From contig CAZLGW010000030.1 of the NCBI GenBank assembly GCA_964559125.1, forward strand, positions 7,057-71,056: 64,000 bases of DNA, given 5' to 3'. The notes under the pieces are model-generated. The model saw only the letters and a program-made list of their open reading frames with translations. It did not search any database and was not told the origin of the DNA. Shown in pieces: positions 44,012-52,070 of this stretch (positions are counted from its first letter, which is position 1; each line of letters begins with the position of its first letter). A program made the translations under genes and the position numbers. The DNA is from Ravibacter sp964559125 (GTDB lineage Bacteria; Bacteroidota; Bacteroidia; Cytophagales; Spirosomataceae).

Positions 44012-44483
44012 GGGACTATCAGAGAAATCCGGTTCCTGATCATTGATGAGGCCCAGGAGATCCAGGATATAGGCAGAAAAATGAAGCTCATGATCGATAC
44101 GATCGAAGGGCTCAGGATCATTGCTTCGGGGTCTTCGGCTTTCGAGCTTAACAACCAGATTGGGGAGCCGCTTGTAGGCCGGATGTACACCTTTCAAATG
44201 TTCCCGTTCTCTCAGGGTGAGTTTTCAGTCGTTGAGAATCTCGTGGAAACCAGGAAGAGCGGGGGATACCCGGAATTCGCAGAGAGCCGTGGAAGGCTAT
44301 TTCTGGCGTACCCATACGCAACAGGAAATAGACCGGATGGAAGAAGAAAGCGGGATACTAAGAGCATTTGAGTACAAATGGGGAAGTGAAAAAACGAAGG
44401 TCCCGTCTCAATTTGGATCGGCATACCCCAGTGCAAGTTTTTCTGTTGTCGGGAGGGAGAATTATCTGGATTTTATTGTTTGA
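44012..44483 (+). pseudogene. Decayed AAA_14/DUF4143-type ATPase
   Basis: Two frames hold pieces of one protein. The first (from about 44018) reads 'IRFLIIDEAQEIQDIG' (Walker B), then 'LRIIASGSSAFELNNQIGEP' and 'GRMYTFQMFPFSQGEFS', to 'GGYPEFA'. The second (about 44295 to the stop at 44483) reads 'YFWRTHTQQEIDRMEEESG', 'AFEYKWGSEKTK' and 'ENYLDFIV'. These are the beginning (after Walker A) and end of a roughly 380-residue ATPase. The N-terminus with Walker A and about 150 middle residues are gone, and the pieces are out of frame. It begins within 10 bases of the M14 stop. Confidence 0.75.
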
Positions 44484-44589
44484 TAAAATGCCTTGTGAGG
44501 GGCGATTGTGTGGATAAGTTAAGCTAGTCCAGGCCAACACTACCAGCGCTTTTCGGCAGGTTGGGGTTATAAGGCAAAAGCATAAAGAA

Positions 44590-44653
44590 TCCCCCTGCCT
44601 TCTCCTCTTCCGTCCGGGCTATTTAAGACGAAAGCAGGAGAACAGCAGGGGGA
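44590..44653 (-). terminator. Terminator after the repeat-built T9SS gene
   Basis: Outer arms TCCCCCTGC (44590-44598) and GCAGGGGGA (44645-44653) pair, with inner TCTCCT/AGGAGA pairing. On the minus strand a T-rich run (TTCTTTATGCTTTT) follows. It lies 16 bases after the stop. Confidence 0.65.
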
Positions 44654-44668
44654 GCTACAGTGACCGGA

Positions 44669-47404
44669 TTACTTGCTGATTACTACCCGGAAGGTCTCCG
44701 AAACCCCATTGGCTCCATCGACCTTCAGCAGGTAAACACCCGCCGGCAGATGACTCACATCCAGCGATTCTTTAGTAGCATCCGGCGTTACCTTTACTTC
44801 AATTCCGGAAGCGTTGTATAGCTGTATGCTCCTGACATTTCCAGGCTTACCGGGATTCAAGTACAACCTGTCGGAAACCGGGTTGGGGTATGCTGTCAGG
44901 CTTTTTGCGGCGCCTTTCAACCTGATGCTCTCGATAGCGCTGTAGCTAAAAGAGCCGTCGAAGTCTACCGATCTGAGCCGGTAGTAGTTCATAGATAGTG
45001 AAGGATTGGTGTGGATATAGGTGTATGACTTGAGTGCTGTGTGAGCTCCTGCAGCTTTTATCTCCCAGATTTTGCTCCACTCTTTTCCGTTAAGGCTGTG
45101 CTCTATGTCGAAGTGGCTGGCGTTGGCTTCTTCTGTGGTAGTCCAGTCGAGACGGACGGAATTACCTTCAGTAGGTGAAGCTTTGAAAGAGGCGAGGGTG
45201 ACGGGAAGGGCGTCGCCGTTTACTCGGATTGTAAAGTTGCCGGTTTCGGCGGCTACCCGCGCGGCCGCAGGGGTGTAGTTGTAAACCCGGAAGTAATAGG
45301 TGGTTCCGCCTACGGCATCAGCAATGGTCAGGCTTTCGCTCCCGACGCCATCATTTTTACAGGCGACAGAGGTAAGCGCTTCGCAGCTACCTGTAAATGC
45401 CTCAAGCACCAGGTCGAAATCGCTGGTAAGAGCATTGACTGTCAGAGCGCCGGACGAGACAGGCGTTACTTTGTACCAAACATCATAGGCATAGCCCGGT
45501 GAGCAGGCACCGCCGGAGAGGCTTTCGGTAGCGCCGTTGGTCGTGCCTGCTGCCTGGGTGCCGTTGGAGATATCGACGGCAGCGGCGCATTCGTCGTTGG
45601 CCGGTAGGGCCGGAGTGACGACACAGATTTTGAAATTAATGCGGTCAGCGATGCCACTAAGGGCATGCAAGGCGTATATTCGCACAAAATAGGTTTCTCC
45701 TATGGCGAGCCCTGCAACATGGGCTTCATGAGACTGTGATGCCGATTCGCAAAGAATGAGCTCGCCAGGGGTATCCCCGGTCTTACGGAGTACCTCTATT
45801 GTAAAAGCGCGGTTGTTACCGTAGGCTATGGCAATGTCCGAGAGCTTAACCGTATGCGCCTGGTTTGTAGCAGTAAAGGAATACCAGACATCGTCGTCGT
45901 TGTCAAAGATTTTACAGGCTGCCTGGGCGCTCTTTGTGGCGCCGTCGGTGGTGCCAGCTACAGGTTCTGTGCATGTATCGTCTTCACTCACCGTTAGCTC
46001 TTCTGCGCCAGTATATTCATCATTGGCCGGAGGATACACCGGGCTGAGCAAACAGATGTTAAAATTGATACGGTCCACGATTCCGTTGAAGCTGTATTGC
46101 GCATATACCCTGACAAAATACGTATCATCTACGGTAAGCCCGGTCAAAAGCCCTTCGTGTATTGCGTTAGCAGCGCTGCTGCATAGAATTCTCTCGCCGG
46201 GTGCCCCCGCGTTGCTTGTGAAAACTTCAATTCTGCTAGCACGGTAGTCGCCATAAGCCAGGGAAACAGACGACAGGCGTACAATGTGTGAAGCCCGGGT
46301 CGCAGTAAACTCATACCAGACATCGTCGTCATTGGAGTTGACGCCTGTGCAAGCGACCGGAGCGCTTTGGGTGGCGCCCTCAGTGGTGCCGGCAATGGCT
46401 TCTGTACAGGTGTAGTCCTGGTTCACCGTTAATACCCTGGCACCGGCAGGCTCATCGTTAGCGGGCGGATTAGGCGGCGTCAGGATTGATATGTCGTAGT
46501 TGATACGATCCCCTATTCCGTCGAAGCTGTATTGCGCATATACCCTGACAAAATACGTATCATTTACAGTAAGCCCTGTCAACAGCCCTTCGTGTATCGT
46601 AGCATCGCTGCTGCTACAGAGAATTCTTTCGTCAGGCCCTCCCGCATTGCTTGTGAAAACTTCAATTCTGCTATGACGATAGCTGCCATAGGCCAGGGAA
46701 ATTGAAGATAAGCGCACGATGTGGGAAGCCCGGGTTGCAGTGAACCTATACCATACGTCGTCATCATTAGAGTTGACGTTTGTGCAAGCGGCCGGAGCGC
46801 TTTGGGTGGCTCCATCAGTAGTGCCGGCCCTGCTATTGACAGGATCGTAACCAGCGTTGGCTGTTAGCGGTGTCGCGTCAGCAGGCTCATCGTTAGCGGG
46901 CGGATTAGGCGGTGTCAGGATTGAAATATTGAAGTTGATACGATGGCCTGAACTATAACCATAGACTCTGACAAAATAAGTTTCATCTACTGTCAGCCCT
47001 ACCAAAACAGCTTCTCCTCTTTTGGGGAATGTACCGCCTATGTACGCACAAAGGATTTGTTCTGTCAACCGATTTTCATCACTTTTGAATACTTCTATTC
47101 CAGGTGCTGTATAGCTACCCTCTCCCGGCGTAATATTCCACAGCCTTATAATATGCGAGCCCTTTGAAGCTTTAAATTTATACCAGACATCGTCGTCATG
47201 CGCGTTAAAAGTTGTGCAACTCGACTGGGGGCTTTGGGTTGCGCCTACGGTAGTGCCGGCATTGAAATGTGTCGACTCGTAGTCAGGATTCACATCAAGC
47301 GCTACCGCCCCGGTGTAATCATCATTCTCGGGAGCCTGACCGTAACCGTGCAGGCCCGTCAAAAGCAATCCCAGTAAAAACAGTAGAATAGAATTACGCT
47401 TCAT
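44669..47404 (-). CDS. T9SS-secreted protein built of five homologous beta-domains
   Basis: A 911-residue protein. After a signal peptide (cleavage near 'GYGQ', residue 23) come four repeats of about 144 residues (25-168, 169-313, 314-458, 459-601). Each starts P-x-NDE and contains 'AGTT.GAT.S', 'DDDVWY.F' and 'TYFVR.Y'. A fifth, shorter and diverged copy covers about 602-734. The chain ends with a T9SS type A sorting domain (about 740-911; 'AYPNPVSDRLYL', 'LPAGVYLLKV'). The repeats resemble pre-peptidase C-terminal-type domains found in surface adhesins and enzymes. No catalytic domain is visible, so adhesion or matrix building is more likely. A collagen-like lipoprotein gene lies 40 bases upstream. 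Confidence 0.9.
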   Translation of the reverse strand: MKRNSILLFLLGLLLTGLHGYGQAPENDDYTGAVALDVNPDYESTHFNAGTTVGATQSPQSSCTTFNAHDDDVWYKFKASKGSHIIRLWNITPGEGSYTAPGIEVFKSDENRLTEQILCAYIGGTFPKRGEAVLVGLTVDETYFVRVYGYSSGHRINFNISILTPPNPPANDEPADATPLTANAGYDPVNSRAGTTDGATQSAPAACTNVNSNDDDVWYRFTATRASHIVRLSSISLAYGSYRHSRIEVFTSNAGGPDERILCSSSDATIHEGLLTGLTVNDTYFVRVYAQYSFDGIGDRINYDISILTPPNPPANDEPAGARVLTVNQDYTCTEAIAGTTEGATQSAPVACTGVNSNDDDVWYEFTATRASHIVRLSSVSLAYGDYRASRIEVFTSNAGAPGERILCSSAANAIHEGLLTGLTVDDTYFVRVYAQYSFNGIVDRINFNICLLSPVYPPANDEYTGAEELTVSEDDTCTEPVAGTTDGATKSAQAACKIFDNDDDVWYSFTATNQAHTVKLSDIAIAYGNNRAFTIEVLRKTGDTPGELILCESASQSHEAHVAGLAIGETYFVRIYALHALSGIADRINFKICVVTPALPANDECAAAVDISNGTQAAGTTNGATESLSGGACSPGYAYDVWYKVTPVSSGALTVNALTSDFDLVLEAFTGSCEALTSVACKNDGVGSESLTIADAVGGTTYYFRVYNYTPAAARVAAETGNFTIRVNGDALPVTLASFKASPTEGNSVRLDWTTTEEANASHFDIEHSLNGKEWSKIWEIKAAGAHTALKSYTYIHTNPSLSMNYYRLRSVDFDGSFSYSAIESIRLKGAAKSLTAYPNPVSDRLYLNPGKPGNVRSIQLYNASGIEVKVTPDATKESLDVSHLPAGVYLLKVDGANGVSETFRVVISK
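45602..47332 (-). repeat. Tandem intragenic domain repeats
   Basis: The four repeat units cover 47332-46901, 46900-46466, 46465-46031 and 46030-45602. Units two and three are also very similar at the DNA level (for example GCATATACCCTGACAAAATA is identical at 46096 and 46531), so their duplication is recent. Units one and four are more diverged. Confidence 0.85.
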
Positions 47405-47444
47405 TATTTTACTTTTTGTTTATTGTTTGTAAAGGAGTTAAGTA

Positions 47445-48152
47445 TTAGTCTTCCAGCCCGAGGGCTTCTTTTACTTCCTCGTAGTTGTCCCAGTTGATAT
47501 CCGCTGTCCGTCCGGCGGGGTTGCCGTAGACGATGACGTGGCGGATTTGTGGATAGTCTTTGACCAGGTCGAGATAAAACTCGGTGCTTTTTCCCGACAT
47601 ATCGGGTGAAATCTCCCATAGTAATTTGTCCTCGTTGTAAACACGGACGTCTATTTCGAACCAGGGGATATAGAGGTTTTTGCCCCAGCGGGAAGAATAA
47701 TTACCCGGTAGAAAATCATTATAAGCGTTGGTAGTGCGTCCGGGGATTTTTATATAAGAAGTAGCGTAGGGATTTGCCGTGATGTTTTCCGTGAGTTCGT
47801 ATCCCTGGGTGGCTCCTACGAGTGCCTGGTATTTGATATACGTATGAATGGAAGCTGTATTGATAGCTTCCTCCGTAAAAAGGCTGTTACCGGAATTATA
47901 GACCTGGTAATTGATCCACCGTGAGTTGGAAGGAGGTATTGTCCAATCGTAGGCGTTCCATTGCGGTTTGAACCAGCCGCTTGTCACCACATTGGCATTG
48001 CCCTGGTCGCCTTTCGGCCCCTGGGTTCCGGGGGCTCCTGCAACGCCCTGAGCTCCTGCAGGTCCTTGCGGCCCTTCCGGGCCTTTGCAGGAAGCAATGC
48101 CTGCTGCTAATACAATGGTAAAGAATAGAGCGAGGAAAGAGGGGGCTTGCAT
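47445..48152 (-). CDS. Collagen-like lipoprotein of unknown function
   Basis: A 235-residue lipoprotein with a signal ending in the lipobox 'AGIASC' (C22). Directly after the lipid anchor come nine to ten G-x-y triplets (24-51; 'GPEGPQGPAGAQGVAGAPG'). A globular beta-rich domain of about 180 residues follows ('TAWYEIDVRVY'-type strands; no family recognised). Collagen-like stalks of this kind hold a head domain away from the outer membrane. It is 40 bases upstream of the repeat-built T9SS gene on the same strand and may be co-expressed with it. Confidence 0.85.
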   Translation of the reverse strand: MQAPSFLALFFTIVLAAGIASCKGPEGPQGPAGAQGVAGAPGTQGPKGDQGNANVVTSGWFKPQWNAYDWTIPPSNSRWINYQVYNSGNSLFTEEAINTASIHTYIKYQALVGATQGYELTENITANPYATSYIKIPGRTTNAYNDFLPGNYSSRWGKNLYIPWFEIDVRVYNEDKLLWEISPDMSGKSTEFYLDLVKDYPQIRHVIVYGNPAGRTADINWDNYEEVKEALGLED

Positions 48153-48362
48153 GAATGTAAGAGTTTGAATGTTTAATTATACAAATCGTCCCGCCGGACG
48201 TTGAACGAAGCTCAATATTAGTATCGCGGCACTCTCCCATTCCACCCCCTTCCAACAATTCTCCCTTCCTTTCCGACATAACAGCAGGCTGCGTAGAGAT
48301 TTTTTTCGACTATTTCAGATTTTTTTTGAGGCCGGTATAGAAGTACAGCGACACTTTCGCTA

Positions 48363-48389
48363 TCCGACAAATCGAAAGATCCTTCCGAC
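48363..48389. promoter_or_regulatory. Possible LytTR-type direct repeat
   Basis: TCCGACA recurs at 48363 and 48384, 21 bases apart, about two helical turns. Known LytTR proteins bind pairs of about nine bases with a 12-base spacer, which also gives 21. The sequence differs from the known LytTR consensus, so this is only a candidate. Confidence 0.3.
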
Positions 48390-48503
48390 ATTTATACCGT
48401 TCTTTCGGATTTTTGACGTATATGCTGTAGCGATAAAAAAGGCGGGAGGGCAGATCGGGTCTGCCGGGCTGCCCGTAAGCTGGTAAATAGTAACCGGATA
48501 TGC

Positions 48504-48511
48504 TATTTTTG
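48504..48511 (+). promoter_or_regulatory. Possible -7 box for the first two-component module
   Basis: TATTTTTG fits TAnnTTTG exactly, 34 bases before the ATG of the response regulator. A clear TTG box upstream is missing. Confidence 0.4.
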
Positions 48512-48545
48512 TAGCAAACCTTTTCTTCTCTACAGCGTAGAAGAC

Positions 48546-49310
48546 ATGAAAATACTCATCGTTGAAGACGACTTACTTACCTCCGGATTACTGAAAAAAC
48601 ACCTGGAAGAAGCCGGCCACGAGGTGACGGCCTGCGCCAGGTCGCTTTCGGAAGCCATCAAAAGCCTGAGGAAAAACGCGCCGGATTTTGCCATACTCGA
48701 TATTTCCCTGGGAGGCGATAAAAACAAGGATGGCATTGAGCTGGCCAACTGGATCGGCGACTTCCTGCACATTCCTTTCCTGTTCCTTTCGGGGCGGGAC
48801 TCTCCTCCTGCCGAAGCGGCTTTTACCCAATCGTATGCCTATATCAAAAAGCCTTATGATAAAGAACAGTTTCTGTTGCAGGTAAGGCTTATACAGGATC
48901 GCTTCTGGGAAAACCAGGCAGGCCGGCAGCAGCGGGAAATTCCCGACAGTTTGTACCTGCATGTCAACGGCGACTACAAGCGGATACGTTTTGAAGAGCT
49001 GTTGTATGTGCAAGCCAACAGGGGTAAGGTAATCGTACACACTATTTCAACGGGGGGCAATCCTTATGTGATCGGTACGCACCTGGGCGATATATCGCGT
49101 TTTTTTACCCATCCGCTGCTGCTCTCTCTGCCACCTTCATTTATTATTAACCACCATTATATAAAGGCAATTAGCGGGAACGAGGTAGAGTTGCAAGCCG
49201 GAGATAGAAAGCAAAGCGTAAGCTTGTCTGTGAAAGCCAGGAAGCTGCTGATCGAGAAATTAAACGTGGTCAAAACCAAATCTAGAAATCTCCCAAAGGA
49301 TGCATTATAG
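48546..49310 (+). CDS. LytTR-family response regulator
   Basis: A 254-residue regulator. The receiver domain (1-120) has E7/D8/D9, phospho-acceptor D52 ('FAILDISLGGD') and the lysine in 'YIKKPYDKEQ'. The LytTR DNA-binding domain covers about 145-245 ('LYVQANRGKVIVHTI', 'FIINHHYIKAIS'). Its 3' end overlaps the ATG of the histidine kinase by 11 bases, so the two are translationally coupled. It should respond to that kinase; targets are unknown. Confidence 0.93.
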   Translation: MKILIVEDDLLTSGLLKKHLEEAGHEVTACARSLSEAIKSLRKNAPDFAILDISLGGDKNKDGIELANWIGDFLHIPFLFLSGRDSPPAEAAFTQSYAYIKKPYDKEQFLLQVRLIQDRFWENQAGRQQREIPDSLYLHVNGDYKRIRFEELLYVQANRGKVIVHTISTGGNPYVIGTHLGDISRFFTHPLLLSLPPSFIINHHYIKAISGNEVELQAGDRKQSVSLSVKARKLLIEKLNVVKTKSRNLPKDAL

Positions 49311-51048
49311 CAGATGGAGATTGTTTTTAGTAGTTGTATTAACACTGCTCTGCTGTCACGTATCATGGTCGCAGCATGACCCGACTTTCCCGTTAAACCA
49401 GGAGAAGCTGACCTATGCCCAGGATACAGAAGCCAGGGCGCTTGCTGCCAGGGATTCTTCTTTGATGGCTGAAGCTTATTACCTCTACGGAAAGGTATAT
49501 GCGATGGCGGGAGATTACCGCTCGTCGCAGCGATTTTTCCTGTCATCGCTGCATATCCAGGAGATGCTAAAAGATTCGTCGAAGATGGCAAGGCTGCTTA
49601 CCCGCTTAGGTGAAAATGAAGCTTCACAGGGACATTTCCCGGAAGCAATGAATTATAGTAAAAAGGCGATTGAGATGGCGCTGCTGCTAAATGATGCAGA
49701 AAGGTTGAATCCGGCCTATCTTGCGATAGGGACGGTATTCGAAGGGGTATGGGAGTCGGACCGGCGAGCGAATCGTAAACTCTATGATAGTAGTATGTAT
49801 TATTATCAAAAGACTCTGGATCTGGTTACTGAAATGAAAGATCAGGCGGGCATGGCTCACACATTTTTAAAACTGGGTGTTCTTAAACTCAAAAACGACG
49901 AGCGTGAATCGATCGGGTATCTGCAGGGATCGGTAGATTTGAACAGGAAAGAGGCACAATTATTTAACGGTGTGAAGGCAGGAGCCTACCTGGCTACAGC
50001 TTATCTGAAATTTGATGAGCTTGTAAATGGTAGGAAGTGGCTTGAAGAGTCGGAAAGACATTATGAGGCGAATGCTGTCAATGATTTTGTAACACGCCTG
50101 CTTATCCTGGAAGGATGGAGGGATTATTATATAAAATCTGGTGACTTGCAACACGCCCTTGGCTATTCCGAAAAGATAAGAAAGGCTGAGAAAGAGCAAT
50201 TTCTTGCCGATCGTTCAAAAACGGTAGAGAAGCTTAACCAGGAGCTGAAAGCGGATCAGACTGAAAAAGAGCTATTGCTTGAAAAGGAAAGAGCGGTGTT
50301 ACTTGTGAAAAGCTACCAGCTTCAGCGCGTGGTCAATATCATCCTGGTTTGTATCATAGTTGCATCGATACTGATCATTTTCTTCTACTACCGTATGTAT
50401 CGCACCAACCGCCGGCTCAGCATCCAGAATGCCCGGCTAGTCGATGAGCAAAGTCATCGAATGAAAAATCACCTGCAGATGGCTGCCAACCTGCTCTCGC
50501 TCCAGTCATACGAAATTAAAGACGAAGGCGCGCTGGCTGTTATCGAGGAAAGCCGCCTGAGGCTTCAGGCTATTGCGCTCTTGCAAAAAGAGCTTTACTC
50601 CAAAGAGCTTTATTCCGGCAAGCAGGGGGGTAATGATGGCCGGGTTGATTTCTCGGGCTACGGACAGGAGTTGGTGAAACTGTCTTTGGATGCATGCGGT
50701 TATATCAGGGTTTCCAGGGAGGTTGATCTTGACCCGGTTGAGCTAAGAATAGAAGCTGCGCTTGCTTTGGCCCTGATTCTAAACGAGTTGATTACGAATG
50801 CCTCCAAGTATGCGTTTCCCGGTCATTCTTCTCCTTTTCTCCGAATAGGGCTTCGAAGGAACGACCGGAAAGCTTTGCTTGAAGTAGCCGATAACGGCTT
50901 CAATCTCAGGTTAGGCGACACCCAGTCAGGTTCCTCTTTCGGTATGCAGCTTATCCGTACCCAGGCCGAACAGCTTTACGCGGTTTATAGTTTTGAGAAT
51001 GATCCGCGATCCGGTGGGCTATTGTTTAAGATGGAGTTTCCTGTGTAG
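49300..51048 (+). CDS. TPR-containing sensor histidine kinase
   Basis: A 582-residue membrane kinase. A signal-like N-terminus (about 5-24) leads to a periplasmic helical TPR-like region (about 40-300), a coiled coil (300-340) and a membrane helix at about 345-364. The HisKA_2-type phospho-acceptor is H386 in 'EQSHRMKNHLQM', and the ATPase domain has 'LILNELITNASKYAFPGH' (N-box) and 'VADNGFN'. It is coupled to the upstream response regulator. A second, paralogous pair follows. The TPR region suggests sensing of a protein or peptide, but this is inference. Confidence 0.92.
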   Translation: MHYSRWRLFLVVVLTLLCCHVSWSQHDPTFPLNQEKLTYAQDTEARALAARDSSLMAEAYYLYGKVYAMAGDYRSSQRFFLSSLHIQEMLKDSSKMARLLTRLGENEASQGHFPEAMNYSKKAIEMALLLNDAERLNPAYLAIGTVFEGVWESDRRANRKLYDSSMYYYQKTLDLVTEMKDQAGMAHTFLKLGVLKLKNDERESIGYLQGSVDLNRKEAQLFNGVKAGAYLATAYLKFDELVNGRKWLEESERHYEANAVNDFVTRLLILEGWRDYYIKSGDLQHALGYSEKIRKAEKEQFLADRSKTVEKLNQELKADQTEKELLLEKERAVLLVKSYQLQRVVNIILVCIIVASILIIFFYYRMYRTNRRLSIQNARLVDEQSHRMKNHLQMAANLLSLQSYEIKDEGALAVIEESRLRLQAIALLQKELYSKELYSGKQGGNDGRVDFSGYGQELVKLSLDACGYIRVSREVDLDPVELRIEAALALALILNELITNASKYAFPGHSSPFLRIGLRRNDRKALLEVADNGFNLRLGDTQSGSSFGMQLIRTQAEQLYAVYSFENDPRSGGLLFKMEFPV

Positions 51049-51304
51049 CAGGTAGACGGTAAATGACTTGTGAATTAGCGTTGTTTCTTAGGCATAGGAA
51101 GGAGAAAGGCTGGATTTTATTTTGAATGCCAAACGTTGTACGAAATAGGATTATTTTTTTATTTGCATAACCAGCGAAAACTTCTCCAGGAATTGAAAAA
51201 AGTAAACCCCTATCTGAATATCGGGATAGTTTGGTATTTTAACGAATGAAAAGTAACCGATGGGCGAATTCCGGAGAATTTGTCGTTACCCTCTTCATAT
51301 ATTT
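51049..51304. other. Gap between the two two-component modules
   Basis: This 256-base AT-rich gap shows no gene and no terminator. GATAGTTTG (51226-51234) is near the -7 consensus but lacks the second spacer base. The second module could have its own promoter or be read through from the first. Confidence 0.35.
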
Positions 51305-52036
51305 ATGAATATTCTAATAGTAGAAGACGACTTGTTGATGGCGGGCAGATTGCGGGAGGATCTGGAGCAAGCCGGTCACAACATCACCGCTCACGTACGT
51401 TCTCTTCAGGATGCTTTGAAATCCTACAGGAACAATACGCCTGATTTTGCTATTATCGATATCTCGCTCGGGCATATCGATAACCGCGACGGCATCGAGC
51501 TGGCCAACTGGCTGGGCGAGCTGAACAAGATCCCGTTTGTGTTCCTAACCGGGCATACGACGCCCCCGCAGGGTGTGGAAAAGACGAGGTCGTCCAACTA
51601 TATCGTAAAACCTTATCACAAATTTCAGTTGCTGACTCAGATACAGTTGAACTACGACCGTTTTAAAGAAGCAAAGGAGCAGGAAGCGTTTCCCGAATGC
51701 TTTTACATCAGGGTAAATGGCCACCTTACCCGGATCCCTTTCGGCGAACTGCTCTACATAAAGGCCGAGAGGCGCAGCGTATCCGTGCATACGGTAAGCA
51801 CAGGCGAAAGCCCGTATATGATCGGCACAAACCTCGGCGATATATTGCATTTTTTTGAGCATCCTGACCTGGTCATCCTGAAACCTTCCCTGGTCCTGAA
51901 CAAAAAGCATATCCGCTCGATACGCGAGGATGGTGTGGAAATAGGGGAGACCGGACATTTGGTCAATTTGTCGGCAAGCGCTCGTAAGCGTCTGATCGAT
52001 AGGGTCTATCTTATAAAAACAAGATCGAAAGCCTAG
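51305..52036 (+). CDS. LytTR-family response regulator, paralogue of the first
   Basis: A 243-residue regulator; the ATG at 51305 aligns with the first regulator's start, and an upstream in-frame ATG at 51260 adds 15 residues not in the paralogue. Receiver features are E7/D8/D9, D52 ('FAIIDISLGHID') and 'YIVKPYHKFQ'. The LytTR domain lies at about 145-235 ('LYIKAERRSVSVHTV', 'SLVLNKKHIRSI'). The gap of 34 bases to the next kinase gene suggests one transcript. The gap to the previous module is 256 bases. Confidence 0.92.
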   Translation: MNILIVEDDLLMAGRLREDLEQAGHNITAHVRSLQDALKSYRNNTPDFAIIDISLGHIDNRDGIELANWLGELNKIPFVFLTGHTTPPQGVEKTRSSNYIVKPYHKFQLLTQIQLNYDRFKEAKEQEAFPECFYIRVNGHLTRIPFGELLYIKAERRSVSVHTVSTGESPYMIGTNLGDILHFFEHPDLVILKPSLVLNKKHIRSIREDGVEIGETGHLVNLSASARKRLIDRVYLIKTRSKA

Positions 52037-52070
52037 TTTATATTGTCGGGATTTTTCTCGTTAGACATAG

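Larger units (their letters stand above)
48153..48545. other. Divergent regulatory gap upstream of the first response regulator
   Basis: This 393-base stretch has no credible gene. It holds TCCGAC at 48272-48277, 48363-48368 and 48384-48389 (the last two spaced 21 bases), a GGCAGA-TCGGG-TCTGCC hairpin (48449-48465), and a -7 box at 48504-48511. Confidence 0.45.

Noticed and set aside
44012..44483. An insertion sequence or transposase remnant
   Set aside because: The surviving motifs are those of an AAA_14/DUF4143 ATPase, and no terminal inverted repeats or target duplications were seen.
45602..47332. Regular repeats that might suggest a CRISPR array
   Set aside because: The unit is about 430 bases, in frame, and codes for protein domains; there are no short repeats with unique spacers.
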